Part shown: piece after piece, positions 5,597 through 11,059 of the stretch
Numbering within the stretch: position 1 is the stretch's first letter
How the letters are laid out: the number at the start of each line of letters is the position of its first letter
DNA from: an uncultured Azospirillum sp.
GTDB taxonomy: Bacteria; Pseudomonadota; Alphaproteobacteria; RF32; CAG-239
Direction of reading: 5' to 3'
Assembly (NCBI GenBank): GCA_947383875.1
Contig: CANDEX010000052.1
Span: 1-11,059 of the forward strand
Length of the DNA: 11,059 bases
Program-made: the position numbers and the translations under genes
Notes under the pieces: generated by a model
What the model saw: the letters and a program-made list of their open reading frames with translations, nothing else
Told to the model about the DNA's origin: nothing
Database searches by the model: none

Positions 5597-6502
5597 GTGA
5601 AAGATTTTATCGTGACGGACAAACAGCTGCAATTTAAGGTCAATTATGATAAGCTTAAGATTTTTGACGAACATAATGTCAAAGATATTAAGTATCCGTT
5701 GGTATTGTCTGTTCCTCACAAGGGGTCGGTTTTTCCTGAAGAGTTTTTAGAAAACAGCCAGTGCGGTGTCAATGAGCTGCGCAGCAATGAAGATTCCTTT
5801 GTCGATGAGTTGGTAAAAGCCGCTTCTGATGCCGGAATGCCTATGATTGCCATGAACATTGCTCGCTCATTTGTTGATATTAATCGGGATAAAATCGAAC
5901 TTGATCCGACTATGTTTTATAATCATCCGCACGCTAACGAAACCAATATCGGTGGACGTCGCTGTCGGGTCGGATTGGGCGTTATCCATCGTATTACGGC
6001 CAAGAATCACAACATATATGACGGTTTGCTGGACTATAATGAAGTTATTGACCGTTTTTGCAATGTTTATGACCCATACCATAAAAGATTGCAGCAACTA
6101 ATAGATAAAGTCATCAAAAAATTCGGTTTCTGCATGGTGCTGGATTGCCACTCCATGCCTTCAGAAATCTGTTCTCTCATGCAAGATACGACGAAAATCG
6201 ATTTTTGTTTGGGAACGCTGTTTGAACAAAGTTGTCCGGCAGAAATGCATGATGTTTTCAAAAAATCCTTAGAAGAATCCGGCTACAATGCAGCTGATAA
6301 TTGCCCGTATTCCGGTGCGTATATTACATTTAACTATTGTCAGCCCCGCAAAGGCATCTACACCATGCAGATGGAAATTAACAGAGGGCTATATATGGAT
6401 GAACGCTCATACAAAAAAAATGACGATTTTTCAAAGGTTAGCAATGAAATATGTCGCGCTATTCTTGCTTTGGGAAAATTTTTACTAGATTTAAAAAAAT
6501 AA
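5597..6502 (+). CDS. N-formylglutamate amidohydrolase-family protein
   Basis: The 301-residue protein belongs to the FGase family (HutG type, PF05013). The founding reaction is hydrolysis of N-formyl-L-glutamate to formate and glutamate, the last step of one histidine degradation route. Landmarks are LVLSVPHKGSVFPEEF (35-50, His41), the acidic stretch RSNEDSFVDEL (62-72), ARSFVDINRD (89-98), VLDCHSMP (181-188, His185), CPYSGAYIT (236-244) and MQMEINRGLYMDE (257-269). The likely start is the GTG at 5597, because an in-frame stop at 5588-5590 rules out anything longer and the next Met is about 80 residues in. The Shine-Dalgarno site is poor (GGAA at 5584-5587). No other histidine degradation gene is in the window, so a broader N-acyl or formyl-amino-acid hydrolase role is equally possible. 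An imperfect hairpin follows the gene. Confidence 0.88.
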   Translation: MKDFIVTDKQLQFKVNYDKLKIFDEHNVKDIKYPLVLSVPHKGSVFPEEFLENSQCGVNELRSNEDSFVDELVKAASDAGMPMIAMNIARSFVDINRDKIELDPTMFYNHPHANETNIGGRRCRVGLGVIHRITAKNHNIYDGLLDYNEVIDRFCNVYDPYHKRLQQLIDKVIKKFGFCMVLDCHSMPSEICSLMQDTTKIDFCLGTLFEQSCPAEMHDVFKKSLEESGYNAADNCPYSGAYITFNYCQPRKGIYTMQMEINRGLYMDERSYKKNDDFSKVSNEICRAILALGKFLLDLKK

Positions 6503-6525
6503 TTATGCTATAAGCCCCTTGACTT

Positions 6526-6560
6526 TGGCACTGACAAGGTTAAATACCTGTGCAGTGCTG
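6526..6560 (+). repeat. Imperfect hairpin downstream of the amidohydrolase gene
   Basis: GCACTG (6528-6533) pairs with CAGTGC (6553-6558). After single-base bulges, CA pairs with TG, and AGGT (6537-6540) pairs with ACCT (6546-6549) around a TAAAT loop. Two G-U pairs extend the base. No T run follows, so it is not a classical terminator. CCTTG (6517-6521) could pair instead with CAAGG (6535-6539), which excludes the main hairpin. The rest of 6503-6738 holds the palindrome and sigma-54 element listed separately. Confidence 0.45.
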
Positions 6561-6621
6561 TGTTTGATAATTATAACTTATGATTACGTTACGCTAAAAT
6601 AAATTAAGGGTAATCGGGAGT

Positions 6622-6637
6622 TTATATTTTAATATAA
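6622..6637. repeat. AT-rich perfect palindrome upstream of the sigma-54 element
   Basis: TTATATT and AATATAA flank TT, a perfect inverted repeat. Its centre lies about 82 bases upstream of the transcription start predicted from the -24/-12 element. That is within the usual range for an enhancer-binding-protein site, but AT-rich palindromes also arise by chance. Confidence 0.35.
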
Positions 6638-6684
6638 CCAACCTCAAAATTTTAGATTTTAATCAGGCAAGACATAAACTGAAA

Positions 6685-6701
6685 TTGGCATATTTGTTGC
6701 A
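6685..6701 (+). promoter_or_regulatory. Sigma-54 (RpoN) -24/-12 promoter element
   Basis: TTGGCATATTTGTTGCA matches the sigma-54 consensus YTGGCAC-N5-TTGCW at all of YTGGCA and TTGCA. The invariant GG (6687-6688) and GC (6699-6700) are exactly ten bases apart. Transcription would start near 6712, leaving about 27 bases of leader with a Shine-Dalgarno site (GAGGGA, 6725-6730) before the ATG at 6739. I found no convincing sigma-70 promoter in the same interval. Confidence 0.55.
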
Positions 6702-6738
6702 TAAGGGATGTTTGTGGCCATTTTGAGGGAACAGAGGG

Positions 6739-7515
6739 ATGCGATATTTCGTATCAAAATATTTAATGTTTTTTGCAATCTTGCTGATGTTATTTCAGCC
6801 GGTGCAGGCAGAGGCCGCCCAACGTTACGCTGACGACACTTATACCTGTCTGAATGCCACAAAAAAAATTGAAAAAGAACAACACATTAAGAAACATTTA
6901 TTAACAACGATTTCCAGTGTTGAAACCGGTCGTTGGAATGAAAAAGAGCAGCAAGCTCTGGCTTGGCCATGGACTATTAATGCCCAAGGTAAAGGACAAT
7001 TTTTCAAAACCAAAGCAGAAGCCGTCAAAGCCATTAAAGAGCTTCAGGCTCAAGGGGTTAAAAGTATTGACGTCGGCTGTATGCAGATAAACTTGTCCTA
7101 CCACGGAAAAGCTTTCAAAAGTATTGAAGACGCTTTAGATCCGCAACAGAATGTGGCTTATGCCGCACGATATCTGAAAAGCCTTTATGAGAATAACAAT
7201 AAAGACTGGTTGAAAGCGGCAATGGCTTATCACTCAACGACTCCGCACAAAGCTTTGCGATATAAGAAAAAAATTGTTTCTGCGTTTGAAGCGGTTAAAA
7301 TGGCCAGCAATGATGCGGATGATCATTTATTCGGAGACAGAGTTAAAGCTCAGGAAAAGGCGTTAAACGATGTTCGTCAAGCTCCTTTGAAGCTGAAGAC
7401 CGCTGCAGTTAAAACAGACAACGGACGCAAGAATGCTGTTCGGATTGATGCTAATGCTTGGCGTGAAGCAAAATTGGCTGAGTACAGAAAAAATAAATTA
7501 ATTGCCAGCAACTAA
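6739..7515 (+). CDS. Secreted lytic transglycosylase (SLT domain)
   Basis: This 258-residue enzyme would cleave peptidoglycan glycan strands in the periplasm, forming 1,6-anhydro-muramic ends. A signal peptide is clear: basic start, hydrophobic core at 8-19, probable cleavage after about residue 24-26 (VQAEA-AQ). The SLT fold follows. The catalytic Glu is in SSVETGRW (Glu62), then WPWTINAQGKG (76-86), TKAEAVKAIKELQAQGVKSIDVGCMQIN (91-118) and a C-terminal AMAYHSTTP (161-169). This arrangement is the alphaproteobacterial transglycosylase type. The tail (175-258) is Lys/Ala-rich and may be helical. The start is set by GAGGGA (6725-6730), eight bases upstream of the ATG. A sigma-54 element lies 37 bases upstream. 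The RNase J-like gene starts 39 bases downstream, so the two are probably co-transcribed. A role in letting an envelope apparatus through the wall is possible but unproven. Confidence 0.9.
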   Translation: MRYFVSKYLMFFAILLMLFQPVQAEAAQRYADDTYTCLNATKKIEKEQHIKKHLLTTISSVETGRWNEKEQQALAWPWTINAQGKGQFFKTKAEAVKAIKELQAQGVKSIDVGCMQINLSYHGKAFKSIEDALDPQQNVAYAARYLKSLYENNNKDWLKAAMAYHSTTPHKALRYKKKIVSAFEAVKMASNDADDHLFGDRVKAQEKALNDVRQAPLKLKTAAVKTDNGRKNAVRIDANAWREAKLAEYRKNKLIASN

Positions 7516-7554
7516 ATACACTGATAAAACTTTGGTTTAGAAAGAGCCAAAGAA

Positions 7555-9093
7555 ATGAATACTGCAATTAATTCGGTCGGTTTATATTGGCAGCCGCTGG
7601 GGGGAAATAATATTGACCAAATCAGCGGACATTGTTATCGATATACCGACCTTCAATTACAAAAAAACAAGAAATTACACCGAACGACAGTTATTGTTGA
7701 TTTGGGTAAATTTGATAATCATCAGGCTTTGGGCGTTAAAAACTCAGCTGCCGCGGTTCCAGACATTCGGGATTTTCTCGGTAGCGGTAAAGATACGGCC
7801 AAAGCCATTTTTCTGACACATTCACATCCTGATCATTTGAACGGAATTATTCATTATCTGAAAGCAGGGTATCGTCTGCCGACGCTTTATGCGGGTAAAT
7901 ACACCTTTATGATTCTGGCAGATTTGTATCGTATTTATCAAATACCCAAAACTAAACGCCCAACGGAAATCGAAATTGTTCCAGGGGATGAAATTAAAAT
8001 AGGCAGCTTACTGATTGAAGTTATCAGCAGCAGCCATACTTGCTTTGACAGCTTCGGCTTTATTATTAAATCAGCATCAGGCACGGTTTATCACACGGGA
8101 GATATGAAGATTGATCAATCTACCTATTTTAGGAAACCGACTGATCTTAAACGCCTCAGTCAATTATCTGATAAAATAGATTATGCCGTTGTTGATTTTT
8201 ACGGTATTTATGATGATGGATTTGCCACAAGAGAAGCTGATACATTTAAAAGACTGGTTTCTATTTTGCGGCGTAACATGAGGCCTAAAATTTTTCTGCC
8301 TGTTTATCCGACCCATCCGGAAATGTATATTATCGCCTTTCTGGCGGCTCTCAAGCTCAAAAAAAATGTCGTCTTTTTTGGAAATCCGGATTTTTACGGT
8401 TATTTGCATCTCATTCAGCAATATGGAATCGACTTTACAAAACTTGCAGGAAATCGCATTAAAGTTATTTACACGCATAACAGAGAAGAAATTGCCACCC
8501 TGAATGACAATTATGTCGTTATCGGTACATATAATCACGTTTCCGCAGCCTTCGAGGCCAATACACAAAACAGCTTCGGCATTATTACAGCTGCAACATA
8601 TTTTAATCCGCTTAAAGGACAATTTAATACACATAACATCTCATTTGTCAGCGTTGATGATTATCCGGAATTACAAGGTTGCGGACATGGCTATTGGCAA
8701 GATATTGAATATTTACACAGATTATTGCCGTCAACAGAATTCATCCCTACCCATACGCCCGGATTTGTGATTGATAATGTTAAAAATCTGGCTGCATTTT
8801 GCGGTATTAAACTTCTTCCGTTTACACCGGCTAATAATGAGATTTGGCGGCTTAATAAAAACAACTGCCAAAGAATGGCATCCTTTCCCGCAAAATGGTT
8901 AGCGGTTATTTATGATGATGATAAAGCTGATTTGAAAGAAGTTTTCCAAAAAGCAACTTCGGGAATCGGCTTCTTGAAACGCACAATTAGTAATCGGCGG
9001 TGTTTACGGCGTTTTAATATGTATTTGCAACAACGCAAAAAATTGTTATCCTCTATTGAAAATAAGGACGGAGCTTCTCATGCGAACGATTGA
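7555..9093 (+). CDS. RNase J-like metallo-beta-lactamase / beta-CASP protein
   Basis: The 512-residue protein aligns by motif with RNase J, a zinc-dependent 5'-3' exo- and endoribonuclease. Metal-binding motifs are VDLG (48-51), THSHPDH (88-94: His89, His91, Asp93, His94), SSSH (158-161) and YHTGDMKID (179-187, Asp183). The beta-CASP region (about 205-400) includes VVDFYGI (212-218), LPVYPTHPEMY (248-258), GCGHGYWQD (375-383, His378) and EFIPTHTPG (395-403, His400). Metal ligands are intact. The RNase J consensus DST and GHAS segments, whose serines help bind the 5'-monophosphate, read DFY and GHGY here. The usual RNase J C-terminal domain is short or divergent: only about 110 residues follow, ending in a basic tail. 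The Shine-Dalgarno site is weak (AAAGA). The 3' end overlaps the thioesterase gene by 14 bases. It is either a divergent RNase J or a paralogue of altered specificity. Confidence 0.85.
   Translation: MNTAINSVGLYWQPLGGNNIDQISGHCYRYTDLQLQKNKKLHRTTVIVDLGKFDNHQALGVKNSAAAVPDIRDFLGSGKDTAKAIFLTHSHPDHLNGIIHYLKAGYRLPTLYAGKYTFMILADLYRIYQIPKTKRPTEIEIVPGDEIKIGSLLIEVISSSHTCFDSFGFIIKSASGTVYHTGDMKIDQSTYFRKPTDLKRLSQLSDKIDYAVVDFYGIYDDGFATREADTFKRLVSILRRNMRPKIFLPVYPTHPEMYIIAFLAALKLKKNVVFFGNPDFYGYLHLIQQYGIDFTKLAGNRIKVIYTHNREEIATLNDNYVVIGTYNHVSAAFEANTQNSFGIITAATYFNPLKGQFNTHNISFVSVDDYPELQGCGHGYWQDIEYLHRLLPSTEFIPTHTPGFVIDNVKNLAAFCGIKLLPFTPANNEIWRLNKNNCQRMASFPAKWLAVIYDDDKADLKEVFQKATSGIGFLKRTISNRRCLRRFNMYLQQRKKLLSSIENKDGASHAND
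9070..9073 (+). promoter_or_regulatory. Ribosome binding site that fixes the thioesterase start at 9080
   Basis: GGAG, within AAGGACGGAG, ends six bases before the ATG at 9080. A TTG at 9056 in the same frame lies upstream of this site and would add eight residues with no family similarity. The site lies inside the end of the RNase J-like gene, which suggests translational coupling. Confidence 0.7.
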
Positions 9094-9820
9094 AAAATTC
9101 ATCCGAGATTATCCTATTCGCAGTTATGAATGTGATAAAAATGGTCATCTACGATTAATTACATTACTAAATATCTTTCAGGATGCAGCTGACTGCCATG
9201 CTAATGAAATGGGGTTAGGATATGATTTTTGCCGCAGTAAAGGATTAGCATGGGTAGGAGCTAACTACCATATAAGAATCAACCGGCTGCCGAGATGGCA
9301 TGAAACCGTTAAAATTATTACTTGGCCTTGCGAAGAACGCCGTTTAGGTGCTGTCCGTGATTTCAGGGTTGAGGATGAACAGGGAAACATTATTATTACA
9401 GCAGCCAGTCAGTGGATTCTTATCGATTTTGAGAAAAAACGTCCGGTTAGCCTAAGAGAACATTTACCGGAATACCGAATCATTCCGGAACGGGCTTTAG
9501 AAACAGATTTTGCTAAAATTCCCGAACCGTTGCAAGTCTCAAAACTTTCAACATTTAAAGTCCGTTATGATGATATTGATATTAATAAGCACGTCAATAA
9601 CGCTGTTTATCCGCTTTGGGCAACCGAAGCCGTTGATGAAGATTTTCGACTGTCTCATATTCCACAAGAGCTGGAAATTACATTCAAAAAAGAAGGCCAT
9701 TTCGGAGAACTGATTGAAACAGCGACGGCAATGGACGGTTTAATATCTCTGCATATTATTCGCGCCAAGGAGGATGGTCGGGAATTGGCAAGAATTCGAA
9801 TTCATTGGACTGACGTTTAA
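9080..9820 (+). CDS. Acyl-ACP thioesterase (FatA/FatB family)
   Basis: This cytosolic enzyme releases free fatty acid from acyl-acyl carrier protein. The 246-residue product has the two-hotdog layout of bacterial FatA-like proteins (PF01643). The first hotdog includes YPIRSYECDKNGHLRLITLL (11-30), the central helix with AADCHANEMGLGY (36-48), GLAWVGANYHIRINRLPRW (55-73) and RRLGAVRDFRV (87-97). The second begins at FKVRYDDIDINKHVNNAVYPLW (159-180). There the D-x-N-x-H-V-N-N segment carries the conserved Asn/His active-site pair. It overlaps the RNase J-like gene by 14 bases and ends at a bidirectional terminator, so it is the last gene of the putative three-gene transcript. Free fatty acid release could serve membrane lipid remodelling or supply an acyl-CoA route. 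FatA-type enzymes are better known from Firmicutes, Bacteroidetes and plants than from Alphaproteobacteria. Confidence 0.92.
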   Translation: MRTIEKFIRDYPIRSYECDKNGHLRLITLLNIFQDAADCHANEMGLGYDFCRSKGLAWVGANYHIRINRLPRWHETVKIITWPCEERRLGAVRDFRVEDEQGNIIITAASQWILIDFEKKRPVSLREHLPEYRIIPERALETDFAKIPEPLQVSKLSTFKVRYDDIDINKHVNNAVYPLWATEAVDEDFRLSHIPQELEITFKKEGHFGELIETATAMDGLISLHIIRAKEDGRELARIRIHWTDV

Positions 9821-9822
9821 TA

Positions 9823-9848
9823 AAAAAAGGAGCCAAAGCTCCTTTTTT
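9823..9848. terminator. Bidirectional Rho-independent terminator between convergent genes
   Basis: A run of A and GGAGC (9823-9833) pairs perfectly with GCTCC and a run of six T (9838-9848) around a CAAA loop. It reads as a terminator in both directions. The TAA stop of the minus-strand gene is formed by the end of the T run (9847-9849). Confidence 0.92.
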
Positions 9849-10269
9849 ATCGCCTGTACTTCTTCGGAAGACGATTGTTCGTCAGTTCCAGAAGACGTTT
9901 GTAATAATTGATTTTCTCATCAATCATTTGCATCTCACGCAATGACATTGGTGCCATTCCGCTCATTTTCCATTCGGAAATACGCTTATGCAAACCATTC
10001 TGCAGATAAAAGAGGCGGCGAATACTTTGACCTTTCAATAAACGGCAAATATACTCAGTATCATTTTTTCTGTCGCCTAACTTGCGCTCAAAATCCAGCA
10101 AAACCTTTTGCCCTTTATGGTAATCCAATTCTTGCGGCGGAGTTGCTTCATACCAATACCACAGTCCAATAATGACTATCCCCAAGAGCAATAAATAACG
10201 CCAGTCGACATATTCCTGAGCCCAACAGGATATTATGATATATCCTGTAACAAAAATCATCTTTTTCAT
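9847..10269 (-). CDS. Small membrane protein of unknown function
   Basis: I do not recognise this 140-residue protein. The N-terminus has a short hydrophobic stretch (4-15) and a longer one at 24-41 (WRYLLLLGIVIIGLWYWY), which is a clear membrane segment. The rest (45-140) is soluble, very basic and probably helical, with a coiled-coil look at about 105-135 (SLREMQMIDEKINYYKRLLEL). IISC at 12-15 loosely fits a lipobox, but the second hydrophobic segment makes a lipoprotein doubtful. The ATG at 10269 has no Shine-Dalgarno site, and the ATG three codons later is no better supported. A consensus -35 TTGACA (10346-10351, minus strand) overlaps the mntP stop, but no good -10 follows at 17 bases. 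The gene could also be read through from mntP, 78 bases upstream. Confidence 0.6.
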   Translation of the reverse strand: MKKMIFVTGYIIISCWAQEYVDWRYLLLLGIVIIGLWYWYEATPPQELDYHKGQKVLLDFERKLGDRKNDTEYICRLLKGQSIRRLFYLQNGLHKRISEWKMSGMAPMSLREMQMIDEKINYYKRLLELTNNRLPKKYRR

Positions 10270-10347
10270 ATTATATAATTTTAGAGAAACAATAATTTTT
10301 AAATAACTTTATATTACGGGTATAAGTAGCAAAATATAATATTTTTG

Positions 10348-10914
10348 TCAATTAGATAGATGTTCAAACAAAACTTTCCCTCCTAAAGCGATTAATATCG
10401 CTCCGGCAGAAACTTCAAGATATTTAGTTGAAAAGCGTTTAAAAACACAGCATAACTCGTATCCCAGAATAGCACAGGCAAAAGTTGTCAGGCCAATAAT
10501 CACCGCAGACAACATAATTGGCGTATGCATAAAATAAATCGTCGCACCGGTAACCAAAGCATCAATACTTGTGGCAATTCCAATCATCAACAAAGCACGA
10601 GATGTCAACTTCTTTTCAAGTTTCGGTGTCTCTTCCGAAGTCTTATCCAGGGCATCGCTGATTATTTTTATACCTAAAGCCAGAAAGACAAAAAAAGCCA
10701 ACCAATGGTCTATACTTTCAATATATTTATTCACGCTTCTTGCGCCATACCATCCTAATACAGGCATGAAAAACTGAAAGAAGCCTGTAGAAATCCCAAG
10801 TCTTAAGCCATTTTCAATTTTGTGTGGTTTTAACACCAGTCCATAAGAAAATGACACCACAAATGCATCGACTGATAATGCTAAGCCCAAAAGAAATATA
10901 TCAAATAATGTCAT
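10348..10914 (-). CDS. mntP: Manganese efflux pump MntP (YebN family)
   Basis: This inner-membrane exporter removes excess Mn2+. The 188-residue length and six-helix layout fit the family. The two characteristic repeats are visible (numbering from the ATG at 10914): GLALSVDAFVVSFSYGL (10-26) and IGIATSIDALVTGATIYF (110-127), each with the conserved Asp in S-[VI]-D-A that is needed for transport. FFQFFMPVLGWYGA (45-58), DHWLAFFVFLALGIKIISDAL (69-89) and the C-terminal GGKVLFEHL complete the match. The start at 10914 is preferred over the ATG at 10920 because AAGGAGA (10921-10927) leaves seven bases to the former and almost none to the latter. I see no yybP-ykoY-type Mn riboswitch in the 145 bases upstream, although a longer leader would run off the window. 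Direct repeats lie about 75-140 bases upstream. Confidence 0.92.
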   Translation of the reverse strand: MTLFDIFLLGLALSVDAFVVSFSYGLVLKPHKIENGLRLGISTGFFQFFMPVLGWYGARSVNKYIESIDHWLAFFVFLALGIKIISDALDKTSEETPKLEKKLTSRALLMIGIATSIDALVTGATIYFMHTPIMLSAVIIGLTTFACAILGYELCCVFKRFSTKYLEVSAGAILIALGGKVLFEHLSN

Positions 10915-10920
10915 ATGCAT

Positions 10921-10927
10921 TCTCCTT
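10921..10927 (-). promoter_or_regulatory. Ribosome binding site that fixes the mntP start at 10914
   Basis: Read on the minus strand this is AAGGAGA. Spacing from GGAG is seven bases to the ATG at 10914 but only one to the ATG at 10920, so the downstream ATG is the likely start. Confidence 0.7.
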
Positions 10928-10988
10928 TATTCTGACTAATCAATAACGGATTTTTGCTACAACCTCAATATAATATTCTGCTTAATTT

Positions 10989-11052
10989 AATTTTGCCGCC
11001 ATATAGTGTACGAAAAAGTCGTCACCTCACAACGAATTTTGCCATATTGTAC
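10989..11052. repeat. Pair of direct repeats upstream of mntP
   Basis: AATTTTGCC...ATAT...GTAC occurs at 10989-11011 and again at 11035-11052, offset 46 bases. The first copy has three extra bases (GCC) and a slightly longer join. The copies share the nine-base AATTTTGCC exactly, and each ends in TGTAC. They could be paired regulator sites for mntP or for an unseen gene beyond the window. The rest of 10921-11059 shows nothing else convincing. Confidence 0.45.
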
Positions 11053-11059
11053 TAATTTA

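Noticed and set aside
8164..8634. 156-codon open frame on the minus strand
   Set aside because: It is wholly antisense to the RNase J-like gene, whose motifs are clear. The frame looks like a by-product of its codon pattern.
9056..9079. TTG start adding eight residues to the thioesterase
   Set aside because: GGAG at 9070-9073 has proper spacing only for the ATG at 9080, and the extra residues have no counterpart in the family.
10915..10920. First ATG of mntP
   Set aside because: The ribosome binding site is only one base away, so the ATG six bases downstream is the better start.
10921..11059. Mn-sensing yybP-ykoY riboswitch upstream of mntP
   Set aside because: I looked for its conserved internal-loop segments and found none in the visible leader. 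The window ends before a longer leader could be assessed.
48..11059. Mobile element, prophage, CRISPR array or defence system
   Set aside because: There is no transposase, integrase, terminal inverted repeat, regular spacer array or recognisable defence protein. The genes are metabolic, translational or envelope-related.

Overview
The window looks like one end of an assembled contig from an uncultured, AT-rich Alphaproteobacterium, plausibly host-associated. That placement is an inference from family-level resemblance: a tRNA-Val(GAC) of alphaproteobacterial type, a UPF0260 (YcgN-like) cysteine-cluster protein, an N-formylglutamate amidohydrolase-family enzyme and an SLT-type lytic transglycosylase with the WPWTxN and DVGCMQxN motifs. 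No rRNA or other marker settles it. The first 47 bases are not biological: they are an untrimmed Illumina P5/Read 1 adapter with an 8-base index, and genomic sequence starts at 48.

Layout. 48-338 is the 3' end of an unidentified gene cut by the adapter. 436-1893 (+) is a probable two-gene operon: glycerol-3-phosphate dehydrogenase (gpsA) and a YbaK-type aminoacyl-tRNA editing protein. 1974-2342 (+) is a small, very basic protein with a glycine-zipper-like hydrophobic segment, behind a good promoter and a strong ribosome binding site. It converges on an inositol monophosphatase-family phosphatase (2375-3217, -). 3375-3833 (+) is an unrecognised soluble protein with its own promoter and terminator. 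3880-4479 (-) is a maltose/galactoside-type O-acetyltransferase, and 4620-5129 (+) is a UPF0260 cysteine-cluster protein ending in a very strong terminator. 5312-5388 (-) is tRNA-Val(GAC) with its own promoter and terminator. 5597-6502 (+) is an N-formylglutamate amidohydrolase-family enzyme.

6739-9820 (+) is the most interesting block: a secreted lytic transglycosylase, a 512-residue RNase J-like metallo-beta-lactamase/beta-CASP protein, and a FatA-type acyl-ACP thioesterase. They are separated by 39 bases and then overlap by 14, so they are probably one transcript. A near-perfect sigma-54 (-24/-12) element lies just upstream. A bidirectional terminator separates this block from a small membrane protein (9847-10269, -) and an MntP-type manganese exporter (10348-10914, -).

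Most genes are housekeeping or metabolic: lipid precursor supply (gpsA, thioesterase), translation quality control (YbaK family, tRNA), RNA decay or processing, and metal homeostasis. I see no phage genes, transposase, CRISPR array or recognisable defence system. The less explained signals are the sigma-54 arrangement, the altered active-site surroundings of the RNase J-like protein, the acceptor-stem mismatch in the tRNA and several unassigned hairpins and repeats. No gene-free stretch exceeds 300 bases.
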